Source: Kofleriaceae bacterium (GTDB taxonomy: Bacteria; Myxococcota_A; Polyangia; Haliangiales; Haliangiaceae). From it: a stretch of DNA of 17,989 bases. The DNA is taken from NCBI GenBank assembly GCA_016763395.1, contig JAESTW010000705.1, positions 1 to 17,989 of the forward strand. Direction: 5' to 3'. Made by a program: the position numbers and the translations under genes. The notes under the pieces are model-generated. The model had not been told where the DNA came from. It saw only the letters and a list, made by a program, of their open reading frames with translations, and made no database searches. Positions 7,442 to 15,563 of this stretch are shown here, one piece after another (within the stretch, counting starts at the first letter, position 1; each line of letters begins with the position of its first letter).

Positions 7442-9291
7442 TGTCGGGCCTCCTTCGGAATCGGTGTATGCAGGATTGGCGCTTTTTTCGATTTGCCCCC
7501 GTAAATTTCCTCTACTAGGTGGTCAAAAGCTTCGATTACAACCGCCCTCCGCACTTTCTGTGTCGCGGTTAGTTCGCCATCTTCCTGGCTTAGCTCCTTC
7601 TCAATCAACCGAAAACTTCTTACCTGTTCTACGCGGGCAAGGCTCTCATTGGCTTTCTGGATTTCCTCGTCAATGAGCTGCATGACTTCTGGCTGGCGAC
7701 AAAGGTCCGCAAACGAGGTGTACACGATCTTCTGCCGAGTAGCCCAGTCGGACAGAACGTCAAACTCAATCTGAATTAGTGCAGAGATAAAGTTACGCTT
7801 TTCGCCAACCGCAATCGCCTCTTTCACATAAGGGCTTATCTTGATGGCGTTTTCTATCTTCTCGGGTGAGAGATTCTTTCCGCCGGAAGTAATGATAATC
7901 CCCTTCTTGCGCCCCGTGATGCGCAAGTAGCCGTCTTCATCCACACTGCCAATGTCTCCGGTGTGCAGCCATCCATCAGAATCTATCATTTCAGCGCTCG
8001 CTTCTTCTAGGCCGAGATATCCGCAGAATACGTTGGGGCCGCGCACCAGAATGTCACCAGTCTCGCTGATTTTGCACTCCACCGAGGGAGCCACTTTACC
8101 AACGGTTCCGATTCGCTGCTGTCCGGGAGGATTGATATGCGAAACTCCGGCACACTCGGTCATTCCGTACGCTTCCAATACCGGCAAGCCTATACCGTGA
8201 TACCAAGTCAGTAAGTCTGCCCCAATCGGGGCGGCACCGGACACGGGGATTCGGCAACGGCGCATTCCTAGCTTTTCCAAGAGTGGGCGAAAAATCAAAA
8301 GATATGCAATTTTTCGTTTTAGGGTCGTTACGAAACTAGAAGTCCCATTTCGGGCATCTGAGACCGAGCTATCGCCTGCCGATTTTGCCCAATCGAATAG
8401 CTTTCGCTTTAGCCATGAAGAGTTCTGCATCTTTACTGTAACTGTCGCCTGCATCTTTTCCCAGATGCGTGGAACACCGAGAAAGATCGTTGGGGAGACC
8501 TGCCGCAAATCCGCTTGTACAGTGCCGATACTTTCGCCAAAGTGAACAACCACTCCGCTACTCATTGGCATGAAGAGAGAGAAAATCTTCTCTGCGACGT
8601 GACATAGAGGCAAATAAGAGAGAACCGTGTCCGCATCGCTCACGTTGAATACCGAGCTGATTCCCTCGGAAGTTGCCAAGGCGTTACGACTCGAAATCAG
8701 TGCGCCTTTAGGGGCCCCAGTTGTACCTGATGTGTAAATCACCATGGCTGGCGCGTCCGGGTCCAGGCAGTCCAGCTTGCCTTGCTCCCATTCCCCACCT
8801 TTGTCCGCCTGACCAAGGGCCAGGAATTCATCCCAACTCATCAGTCGCGGGTCCGCAATCCCTCGCGTTCCTCTTGAATCAAAAACGACGATGTGGCGCA
8901 AGCATTCTGTCTTGTCCGCTATCTCCACCGCTTTGTCGACTTGCTCTTGGTCTTCACAAAAGAGAACCACACAGGAGCTATCGTTGACAACATAGGCAAC
9001 ATCGTCCGGTGGATTAGTTTGATAAATCCCAACACCTCTGGCCCCCAGGAGTTGTGCCCCAAGGTCCGCATAGAGCCACTCGGGACGGTTATCGCTCAGA
9101 ATCCCAACACCATCCCCTGCTTTGACTCCGCATTTCTCCAGCGACTTCGCCACGCAAACAACCTCGCCCCAGTACTGCTTCCAGCTTACTTCGGTCCACA
9201 GCCCCCGCCGCTTTTCACGAAGAGCTGTTTTGTCCGGATATTTTTGCGATCGAAAGAAAAGCTGAGCTACCAATGTCTCTGGAGTTGCCAC
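7438..9291 (-). CDS. Long-chain acyl-CoA synthetase (AMP-dependent synthetase/ligase)
   Basis: A 617-residue ANL-superfamily adenylating enzyme of the bacterial long-chain fatty acyl-CoA synthetase type. The P-loop-like motif YTSGTTGAPKG lies near residues 185-197. LEAYGMTECAGVSH provides the adenine-binding motif, and GWLHTGDIGSVDEDGYLRI carries the conserved aspartate that binds the ribose. GRKKGIIITSGGKNLSPEKIE is the hinge and C-terminal A8 motif. The predicted reaction is acid + ATP + CoA to acyl-CoA + AMP + PPi at the cytoplasmic face. The gene is embedded between ATPase and permease genes with overlaps on both sides (GTG start sharing a base with the LivG stop; ATGA with LivH). This suggests that the transported acid is trapped as a CoA ester on entry. 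Length and the FadD15-like layout favour long-chain substrates, but aromatic or cyclic acids cannot be excluded. Confidence 0.92.
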   Translation of the reverse strand: MATPETLVAQLFFRSQKYPDKTALREKRRGLWTEVSWKQYWGEVVCVAKSLEKCGVKAGDGVGILSDNRPEWLYADLGAQLLGARGVGIYQTNPPDDVAYVVNDSSCVVLFCEDQEQVDKAVEIADKTECLRHIVVFDSRGTRGIADPRLMSWDEFLALGQADKGGEWEQGKLDCLDPDAPAMVIYTSGTTGAPKGALISSRNALATSEGISSVFNVSDADTVLSYLPLCHVAEKIFSLFMPMSSGVVVHFGESIGTVQADLRQVSPTIFLGVPRIWEKMQATVTVKMQNSSWLKRKLFDWAKSAGDSSVSDARNGTSSFVTTLKRKIAYLLIFRPLLEKLGMRRCRIPVSGAAPIGADLLTWYHGIGLPVLEAYGMTECAGVSHINPPGQQRIGTVGKVAPSVECKISETGDILVRGPNVFCGYLGLEEASAEMIDSDGWLHTGDIGSVDEDGYLRITGRKKGIIITSGGKNLSPEKIENAIKISPYVKEAIAVGEKRNFISALIQIEFDVLSDWATRQKIVYTSFADLCRQPEVMQLIDEEIQKANESLARVEQVRSFRLIEKELSQEDGELTATQKVRRAVVIEAFDHLVEEIYGGKSKKAPILHTPIPKEARQ

Positions 9292-10124
9292 TAAAGATTC
9301 GCCTCATCACTTGAGCTACTGTCGGTACTTGAACTACCCTCGCTACTTGAGCTGTTATCCGCAGCCCCGACGCCAACATAGGCCTCGATCACCGCTGGAT
9401 TTTCCGCGACTTCGGACGGCGTTCCCTCCGCGATTTTCCGGCCAAAATCGAGAACGTTGATGTGGTCACTAAGGTCCATTACAAAGCGCAATTCGTGCTC
9501 AATCAGGATCTGTGTCACTCCAAGTTCTGCCTGAATGTCCAACAAGTAGCGTGCCATGTCTTCGGTCTCTTCTTGATTTAGCCCCGCTGTAGGCTCATCT
9601 AAGAGCAGTAACTGGGGCTCCATGGCCAAGGCGCGTCCAAGCTCAACCCGTTTCCTGAATCCGTAGGGCAGCGATTGGACGTAAGTGCTACGCACGGTTT
9701 CAAGGTTGAGAAACTCGATAATCTCTTCCACCTTTTCTCGGTGCGACTCTTCCTGCTTCCTCGCGCTGGGCAGCCACAGCATACTGGCGATGGTACTAGA
9801 GCGAAAAAGGTGGTGCCGTCCGACTAGGAGATTGTCTAAGACCGTTAGATTGTCGAACAACGCGAGATTTTGAAACATGCGGGCAACACCGGCGGACGCA
9901 ATCTTGTGGGGTGCCAGCTTGGTAATCTCAGTGCCGTCCAAATGGATGGATCCACTCTGGGGCCGATACACACCCGAGATGCAGTTAAAAAGAGATGTCT
10001 TGCCAGCTCCGTTGGGGCCGATGACGGAAATGAAATCTCCTTTCTCTGCCTCAATCGACACACCGTCCAGAGCTCGCACTCCAGCAAAGGACAACGCTAC
10101 CGAATCCACTTTGAGAAAGCTCAC
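9291..10124 (-). CDS. livG: Liv-family ABC transporter ATPase (LivG type) with Ser-rich acidic tail
   Basis: A nucleotide-binding subunit with Walker A GPNGAGKTS (residues 36-44 from the start chosen here), signature-region LPYGFRKRVELGRALA in place of the usual LSYGQ form, and Walker B LLLLDEPTAGLN with a following switch histidine (LIEHEL). GTG at 10122-10124 is preferred as the start. It overlaps the LivF stop as GTGA and is preceded 5 nt upstream by AAGGTGG. A GTG at 10133 would add three residues. The last ~25 residues (VGAADNSSSSEGSSSTDSSS and on) form a serine/aspartate tail not normal for LivG. It works with LivF as the ATPase pair of the importer. Its stop overlaps the synthetase start by one base. 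Confidence 0.93.
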   Translation of the reverse strand: MSFLKVDSVALSFAGVRALDGVSIEAEKGDFISVIGPNGAGKTSLFNCISGVYRPQSGSIHLDGTEITKLAPHKIASAGVARMFQNLALFDNLTVLDNLLVGRHHLFRSSTIASMLWLPSARKQEESHREKVEEIIEFLNLETVRSTYVQSLPYGFRKRVELGRALAMEPQLLLLDEPTAGLNQEETEDMARYLLDIQAELGVTQILIEHELRFVMDLSDHINVLDFGRKIAEGTPSEVAENPAVIEAYVGVGAADNSSSSEGSSSTDSSSSDEANL

Positions 10125-10906
10125 GATAGCCACCTTTTCAGGCGCCGATAGAGTTTCACTTCTTTGTAGCTTCGCGTGCCCGCTTTCGCGATTCCAAGAT
10201 AGAATTCCTGAACATCCTTGTCTTGTCGCAGTTCTTCCGACTCTCCGTGCAGAACGATTTTTCCGTTCTCCATCACATAGGCCTCACTTGCAACATCGAG
10301 CGCCATCGCGGCATTCTGCTCCACTAGCAACACCGACACTCCATCAGAATTAATCTCAGATATCAAACTCGCAACCTGAGCCACTAGCTTGGGCGCCAAC
10401 CCCAATGATGGCTCATCAAGTAGGAGTAATTTCGGACGACACATAAGAGCTCGGGCAATCGCTAGCATCTGCTGTTCACCGCCAGAAAGGTATCCTGCGG
10501 GTTGTTTTCGACGCTCGGCAAGGATGGGAAAACGCTCGTAGTGCTTGGCTATGTCTTCTGCCACCTGCACGCGTGGCTCCATAGTGCCACCTGCTTGCAA
10601 GTTCTCTTCAACCGTCAGATCCGCGAGTATTCGGCGCCCTTCCATGACCTGCGATATGCCACAGCCGACGACTTGATGTGCCTTGGTTTGCAACAGGTCG
10701 TGCTCACCAAACAGCACGCTACCTTTGGTCGCTTGCGCATGGTGAATGTCCAGAAGTCCGGTAATTGTCCGAAGTGTCGTTGTCTTGCCAGCGCCATTGG
10801 GGCCAAGCAAGGCAACCACCTTTCCACTCGGTACCTCCAGGCTAACGCCTTTGAGGACCAAGACCACAGAATGATACACTACCTCAATATTCGCGACTTT
10901 TAGCAT
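10121..10906 (-). CDS. livF: Liv-family ABC transporter ATPase (LivF type)
   Basis: A 261-residue nucleotide-binding protein. Walker A is GPNGAGKTTTLRTITG (about 34-49), the Q-loop region is GISQVMEGRRILADLTVEENL, the ABC signature is LSGGEQQMLAIARAL, and Walker B is KLLLLDEPSLGLAP with LLVEQN after it. The extended C-terminus EFYLGIAKAGTRSYKEVKLYRRLKRW differs from classical LivF. It resembles the tail of LivF-like ATPases in clusters that also contain an acyl-CoA ligase. It forms the ATPase pair with LivG. It follows the binding-protein gene after 70 bp, the only sizeable gap in this operon, which holds a REP-like inverted repeat. An AGG lies just upstream of the ATG. Confidence 0.94.
   Translation of the reverse strand: MLKVANIEVVYHSVVLVLKGVSLEVPSGKVVALLGPNGAGKTTTLRTITGLLDIHHAQATKGSVLFGEHDLLQTKAHQVVGCGISQVMEGRRILADLTVEENLQAGGTMEPRVQVAEDIAKHYERFPILAERRKQPAGYLSGGEQQMLAIARALMCRPKLLLLDEPSLGLAPKLVAQVASLISEINSDGVSVLLVEQNAAMALDVASEAYVMENGKIVLHGESEELRQDKDVQEFYLGIAKAGTRSYKEVKLYRRLKRWLS
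10130..10136 (-). promoter_or_regulatory. Ribosome binding site deciding the LivG start
   Basis: AAGGTGG on the - strand ends 5 nt before the GTG at 10122-10124. It overlaps the alternative upstream GTG at 10131-10133, leaving that one without proper spacing, so the downstream GTG is favoured. Confidence 0.55.
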
Positions 10907-10924
10907 TGCCTATTGTCTTGGCGT

Positions 10925-10967
10925 ATTTGAGCCAGAGTGCCTACCGACTAGCGACAAACACTCAAAT
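10925..10967. repeat. Inverted repeat between the binding-protein gene and livF (candidate mRNA stabiliser/attenuator)
   Basis: ATTTGAG at 10925-10931 and CTCAAAT at 10961-10967 are perfect 7-bp inverted repeats in the only large gap of the operon. They overlap the REP-like element at 10945-10974, so two alternative folds compete. There is no U-run after it, so this is not a classical terminator. A role in holding binding-protein mRNA above downstream levels is inference. Confidence 0.3.
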
Positions 10968-10974
10968 GGCTAGT
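10945..10974. repeat. REP-like element, copy 2
   Basis: CGACTAGCG (10945-10953), 13 variable bases, TGGCTAGT (10967-10974). Both arms and the spacer length are identical to those at 1419-1448, while the spacer bases differ. The flank to the left (TGCCTAC) also resembles that of copy 1 (TGGCTAG). It lies wholly in the gap between two operon genes, as REP elements often do. Confidence 0.45.
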
Positions 10975-10976
10975 AG

Positions 10977-12374
10977 CTATTCCGTACCTGTTGCTTCGAC
11001 TGGTTTTGCTACAGCAGGAGGAGTGTCCTTCTTGTCCTCGACCTTGCTACCTTCGCCCTTGCTGTTCAGAGACAGTGGCAATGCGTAGTCAGCCACGACC
11101 GTCCAGCTCTTCTTCGCGAAGTCTGGTTTCAGAACTCGTGCATGGTTGTTGGTCTGGTATGGAAAGAGAGACATGTCCATTGGGTTCAGAAGTCCACCAG
11201 CGGTGAATTTCTTAATCGATTGCAGTCCGCTCATGAATCCCTTGCGGGTTATGTCACCATTGTCGATCGCTCTGCGCAAAGCCTCAAATTGCACCATTCC
11301 CTGGACATAAGATACCAGTGTATAGAAGTCAGGACGTCCGGTTCCAAGCTCGTCTTTGTGAGCTTCATAGGCTTTGAGAAAAGCGTCCATGCCCGGCAAG
11401 TCCTCTCCCCAAAAAGGAAGACCATTTACCCAATGGAAATTCGTTAGAACTTTAGCAGGTAGTGGGCTCTTCTCTGAGAAAAACACGTCTACCCAGGTCG
11501 CGGTGTTGCCAATCCATTTTGGAGCGAACTTTGTCGCTGCTGCTGTACCCAAAATCGCGCCGGTGGTCGAAGGAAGTACTGTTAAGAACACATAGTTTGC
11601 GCCTTTGCCTTTGAGCGAAGTTATCGCTGCAGTCACGTCTTTTTGTCCGGGACTGATAGTTTGCTCGCTGACGATATCAAAACCGTGGTGCGCAGCCGCT
11701 AACTTTAGCCCTTTAAGACCGTCTTCGCCGTAGTCATCTTTTTGATAGATGATACCGGCTTTCACCTTGGAAGCATCTCCCGCGTCGGCAACAGCCCAGT
11801 CAGCTGCACGCTGCGTTTCAACTACGTACGATGCGCCAAGTGGCGGTGTACTGCGATGGCTTGCCATCTGCGACGATAGGGATGCCGGGAAAGCCATCAT
11901 GTTTTCCCGCTCAAGCATATCTCGCAAGGGCAAGGTATTCGGTGTGCCAAAGCTCGAAGCAATGTACAGGACGCTGTCCTTGATCGCGTTGAACTCTTGT
12001 ACGGATTTTTGCGGATTGTAACCGTGGTCTTTTTCGACCAACTTTACCGTCCAACCTTCAGGTAGAATGCCGCCAGCGTTGACTACGGCTACTGCCAGTC
12101 GCTTGCCATCGGCAAAGGGCTTACCAATTGCCGCGCCCGGACCACTCTCGTCATTCAGTGCTCCGATGGTGACGACCTTCTTCTCTAGGTCGACTCCCTT
12201 GCCCGCTTTCATTTTGACAGTGGTTTCAACACCATCCACATCTTTGGTTTTAACTTCAGCAGTTGTACTGCCAGCTTCTTCCTCCACCTTTTTTCCACAT
12301 GCCATCGTCGCGATGCTAAGCACGCCACATATCCCAAGAATCCCGAGTTTTGTTGCTGTCATAGTTGTTCTCAT
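10977..12374 (-). CDS. Liv-family periplasmic substrate-binding lipoprotein (type 1 binding fold)
   Basis: This 465-residue protein begins MRTTMTATKLGILGICGVLS, then IATMAC-GKK, a lipoprotein-type signal with the modified Cys at residue 26 (lipobox not perfect). A short charged linker leads into the Peripla_BP_6-type fold: VTIGALNDESGPGAAIGKPF, NAGGILPEGWTVKLVEKDHG, KAGIIYQKDDYGEDGLKGLK and the C-terminal lobe. A low-complexity tail (about 440-465, Lys/Glu/Pro/Ala) follows. It would capture substrate in the periplasm and deliver it to LivHM. The AAGGA at 12378-12382 sits close to the ATG. The gene starts 19 bp after the lipase stop, so hydrolase and importer share a transcript. The ligand cannot be read from the sequence. 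Neighbours point to fatty acids or other acyl acids. Confidence 0.92.
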   Translation of the reverse strand: MRTTMTATKLGILGICGVLSIATMACGKKVEEEAGSTTAEVKTKDVDGVETTVKMKAGKGVDLEKKVVTIGALNDESGPGAAIGKPFADGKRLAVAVVNAGGILPEGWTVKLVEKDHGYNPQKSVQEFNAIKDSVLYIASSFGTPNTLPLRDMLERENMMAFPASLSSQMASHRSTPPLGASYVVETQRAADWAVADAGDASKVKAGIIYQKDDYGEDGLKGLKLAAAHHGFDIVSEQTISPGQKDVTAAITSLKGKGANYVFLTVLPSTTGAILGTAAATKFAPKWIGNTATWVDVFFSEKSPLPAKVLTNFHWVNGLPFWGEDLPGMDAFLKAYEAHKDELGTGRPDFYTLVSYVQGMVQFEALRRAIDNGDITRKGFMSGLQSIKKFTAGGLLNPMDMSLFPYQTNNHARVLKPDFAKKSWTVVADYALPLSLNSKGEGSKVEDKKDTPPAVAKPVEATGTE

Positions 12375-12393
12375 CTGTCCTTAGAGTCCCTGC

Positions 12394-15300
12394 TTATAGC
12401 AGTTCGGACGCCTCTCGTCGTGGTGGTGCATCCTTCAATACGTCCGGGCAATCATTTCTTGAGTTGCAATTGTCCGCATCTAGAGTTTTGTACCCGCTAG
12501 TAACCCAACGAGCCGCGAAATTGATCAAGAAGTACCCGATATCGTAGATTTCGATGTTGTCACAATCGCATGGAGTGTTGTTCTCGAAGCATTCCAGTTC
12601 ACATTTGTCGATAGCATCATCATGGAAGCCTCCTGGGAATGTAAATCCATGCTCACCTGTAGAAAGAGTCAACGGGAAGATTACCGTTGAGCGGCCACCC
12701 AGCGGATCGTCGCTGTCAAATCCGATATGAAGCGGCGTGTCAAATCGCGGGTAGCTAACGCCCCATTTGTCATCCATGCCCTTGCTGAAGTGCTCGACGT
12801 CCAGATGCACGCCGACTCCGTTTTCATCGATAAAGCGTTTCTGTGGAGCATTACCTTCAACGGTGTGAGTGTCGATAAGAACTTGATTGATGGATTTGCC
12901 GTACCTGGAATCAACCTCAATGAAGTCGACGATTCCCGCAGCCCGGGCCCAGTTGATTCCAGTCGCCGTTGGAACATTCATGTCGCCCAAAGTAGAAACG
13001 GAAAGTACGTGTGCTCCGGTTTTTTGTCCGGTTCCAGGAAACTCAAGAGGTTCCATTAGTGCGTGTCGCGCAAAGTTGATGGGGTCACCTGGATCCAAGA
13101 TAAGTTGTCCGATACCACGCATCCTTCGCAGGTTTGGATGCCCGCGAAGGCGACCTACGCCCTCACCAAGCGCTATCAAAGCGTCGCCGGCCCTATACCC
13201 GCGGCCTTTGAAGGAGAAGTCTGAACCGAATTTGTCCAGTACTGCGACTGGCGTGGATTCTTTGTCCATCACACATTCTTCTGCCACTTGAACACCCCGG
13301 TAAAAGGCGATCGACACCGGATCGAAGTAGTTGACCTCACTTCCGGCTCTAACTCCACCACCTTCCAATATGTATCCGCAACCAACAGCACCTGTTCGAG
13401 TATTGGTGACCATCATCAAGTCGCCAACTTCAAGCCCTGTAACGGTACCGACTTCAAGATAGGCAGCTTTTGCGAGTTCTTCTGTAATGTGCTCAATTTT
13501 CATCGAGCCATTCTCGTCCAGAGTACCAGTCCAAAGAGGCCCCATTACGCCTTGTAAGAAGAACGAACCTGGTACCGAGCCATTGTTTGAGCGAAACCCG
13601 ATGTCGGACATTACTCCGCCGCCAACTACTGGGATAATGCCATCGAGTTCCGGTTCTACACCGGCCATGAACATCGCGGCGATGCCGCCCATGGAACCGC
13701 CGAACATCGAAAGCTGGGAATCGGCACCAATGTCGAGTAGGCCGTCACCGTCAAAGTCGCCCGCCAAATTGGGAGAACCATCGCCATTGGTGTCGGGCCC
13801 CATTCTCGTCCCGTTGAAGCTCTTGACGATTTTCGTGAGCTGCATCAAATCCAATGCGTACTGCCGGATATTGTCGCGGGTGTGAAAGAGGTAGCTTGTC
13901 CAGAAGTCATCGCCCGAGTCGCCAATACCGTCGCCGTTCAGATCTACCGTCCGGCCGGTTACGAGAGACTCAACAAATGGATCCAGGCCCTGTGGGGCCA
14001 AAATTCGCTCAAGTAACTCTTTGTCGCTTGGCTTGAGTTCGATTCCGTGTCCGGGAGCATCGATTGACATCACTGCGAAGCCGTGTTCCGCGAACCACAC
14101 ACTAGTCAAGAGCATTTCAGAACGGCTAGAACCGTGACCGTGAGTAACCAACAAGAGAGGAGCGGGTTTGCCTTGGCCCCGGACAGAAACCTCTTTACGA
14201 GGCACCATCAGGGTAAAGTATACTTTCTCTAGTGTGACTTCTGCTGGCACTCGATCTAGATCTTCTGGCCACGACTGTAAGTTTAGGTCTAAGAAGTTTC
14301 CATCTTTGTCGAACCGCTTTCGAAGCTGTGGTGAATCGAAACTGCCGATAACAAAGTAGTCAATGTACTTTGCGGCACGCTCTACAGCTTCTGCCGACTT
14401 AGAGTTTTCCTCACCACCCAGGAGAGCTGGGCCGATGAGTGGAAGTAAATCTGACCATTCCTCACCATTTAATAAGTGTGGGCGCTTTAGGCCGGTAAAA
14501 TGCTCAGGGTTGCGCGCTGGCAGCAAGGTGATATCAGTAGAAACGTCCCCGATTGCCGACTGTACGCCGTGACCATAGAGGCCATCCCGTACGGCAACCA
14601 TCGCCGACTGTACCGTTTGTGTAGTGTAGGTAAACGCGAAGGCAATGTCCTTCATTGAGAAGTATTCTGGAAGTACTGGTTCCAGATGCTTGAGCGCTTG
14701 AGTTTGTGATGTGTGATTTACGTAGTCAAATGGGGAGCCAACTGATTTTCCCGACTCGTCCAAGAGGCGCTTGGTGACAATTACTGCGTATGTCGTACGT
14801 TCCCGCAAAGGCATAAGCGGACGAATAATCAGCGTATTGGTCTGTTTTTCGTAGAAGGACATCGTTGCGTCCGAGCGAGCAGCGGTGTCATCCCAGTCCG
14901 GAGTCGCGCCCGGGTAGTAGTTTGGTTTGTCCAAAAGGCCATCAGCATCGGTATCTTCGCCTGGGTCGAGTACACCATTGCCGTTGAGATCCTCATCGTA
15001 CTCTTCAAAGAGAAGTGTCGTTGTTTCCAGACGAGGATCGTTCTTCCAGTAGTGGTCCTTGTCCTTGACTGAAATAGGGAAGTTACCCTCACCCAAATCG
15101 ATGTGCTGAACCTTGCCGTACTCCTTGGAGTCTGGATCAACGTTGATCAGATAGACAACGTCATTGGCAAAGTTGTAGTCGGTATCCCGATGTCCGGCGG
15201 TGATAGACGCTATGTCCAGCGGGCCGGTGAAGGGAATGGTAATGGGCTGCATCGTTCCCCAGCCATCGAGCCTGTCGATGAACTCACGCGTCCGTTGCTC

Positions 15301-15546
15301 CCAAAGAGAGCCAGCCGTTTTCGACGCGTTGAGCCGAAGCCCAGTAGCAGAGCTTTTGTCGACTCGAGTGGCCAAGTCGTTGGGCATCGGAATGTCCGGC
15401 AAGGGTTTGTGGAAAAAATCAAATTTGACTGTTGTAGCCGCAGGTTCCGAAACTGCAATGCCCTCAGCCGAATCGGACAGACAGCCCAGTCCGAGAGTCG
15501 CAGCGATAGCGATTGACAATAACGATGTCTTGTTAAATGTACTCAT
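12394..15546 (-). CDS. Large surface lipase lipoprotein, VolA / Lipase_bact_N-like
   Basis: The product has 1050 residues from the ATG at 15546. That ATG has GGGA upstream and gives a lipoprotein-like leader ending LGLGC-LSD. A GTG at 15567 overlapping the barrel stop (GTGA) or an ATG at 15558 are alternatives adding 7 or 4 residues. The N-terminal region after the linker (FDFFHKPLPDIPMPNDLATR, then DGWGTMQPITIPFTGPLDIAS) matches the bacterial virulence-type lipase N-terminal domain. An alpha/beta-hydrolase follows: PLLLVTHGHGSS, the APGHG turn, and nucleophile elbow MFGGSMGG with Ser618. A downstream GEHGF histidine is a candidate triad member. Aspartate-rich loops (DLNGNGVLDPGEDTDADG; DLNGDGIGD; DTNGDG...DFDGDGLLD) look calcium-binding, and two of them interrupt the hydrolase domain. 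The end is Cys-rich. It probably releases fatty acids from (lyso)lipids at the cell surface. Size is larger than VolA, and substrate is inferred. Confidence 0.82.
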   Translation of the reverse strand: MSTFNKTSLLSIAIAATLGLGCLSDSAEGIAVSEPAATTVKFDFFHKPLPDIPMPNDLATRVDKSSATGLRLNASKTAGSLWEQRTREFIDRLDGWGTMQPITIPFTGPLDIASITAGHRDTDYNFANDVVYLINVDPDSKEYGKVQHIDLGEGNFPISVKDKDHYWKNDPRLETTTLLFEEYDEDLNGNGVLDPGEDTDADGLLDKPNYYPGATPDWDDTAARSDATMSFYEKQTNTLIIRPLMPLRERTTYAVIVTKRLLDESGKSVGSPFDYVNHTSQTQALKHLEPVLPEYFSMKDIAFAFTYTTQTVQSAMVAVRDGLYGHGVQSAIGDVSTDITLLPARNPEHFTGLKRPHLLNGEEWSDLLPLIGPALLGGEENSKSAEAVERAAKYIDYFVIGSFDSPQLRKRFDKDGNFLDLNLQSWPEDLDRVPAEVTLEKVYFTLMVPRKEVSVRGQGKPAPLLLVTHGHGSSRSEMLLTSVWFAEHGFAVMSIDAPGHGIELKPSDKELLERILAPQGLDPFVESLVTGRTVDLNGDGIGDSGDDFWTSYLFHTRDNIRQYALDLMQLTKIVKSFNGTRMGPDTNGDGSPNLAGDFDGDGLLDIGADSQLSMFGGSMGGIAAMFMAGVEPELDGIIPVVGGGVMSDIGFRSNNGSVPGSFFLQGVMGPLWTGTLDENGSMKIEHITEELAKAAYLEVGTVTGLEVGDLMMVTNTRTGAVGCGYILEGGGVRAGSEVNYFDPVSIAFYRGVQVAEECVMDKESTPVAVLDKFGSDFSFKGRGYRAGDALIALGEGVGRLRGHPNLRRMRGIGQLILDPGDPINFARHALMEPLEFPGTGQKTGAHVLSVSTLGDMNVPTATGINWARAAGIVDFIEVDSRYGKSINQVLIDTHTVEGNAPQKRFIDENGVGVHLDVEHFSKGMDDKWGVSYPRFDTPLHIGFDSDDPLGGRSTVIFPLTLSTGEHGFTFPGGFHDDAIDKCELECFENNTPCDCDNIEIYDIGYFLINFAARWVTSGYKTLDADNCNSRNDCPDVLKDAPPRREASELL

Positions 15547-15563
15547 ATTCAATCCCATTTCTT

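Noticed and set aside
5460..12374. Straightforward branched-chain amino acid uptake system
   Set aside because: The subunits belong to the Liv family, but the embedded long-chain acyl-CoA synthetase, the upstream lipase and barrel, and the atypical LivF/LivM tails argue for an acyl-acid substrate. The amino acid role is not excluded but not preferred.
12394..15546. Frameshift or gene fusion in the very large lipase
   Set aside because: The frame is continuous and the N-terminal lipase domain, hydrolase core and C-terminal region follow a sensible order, so length alone does not show a defect.
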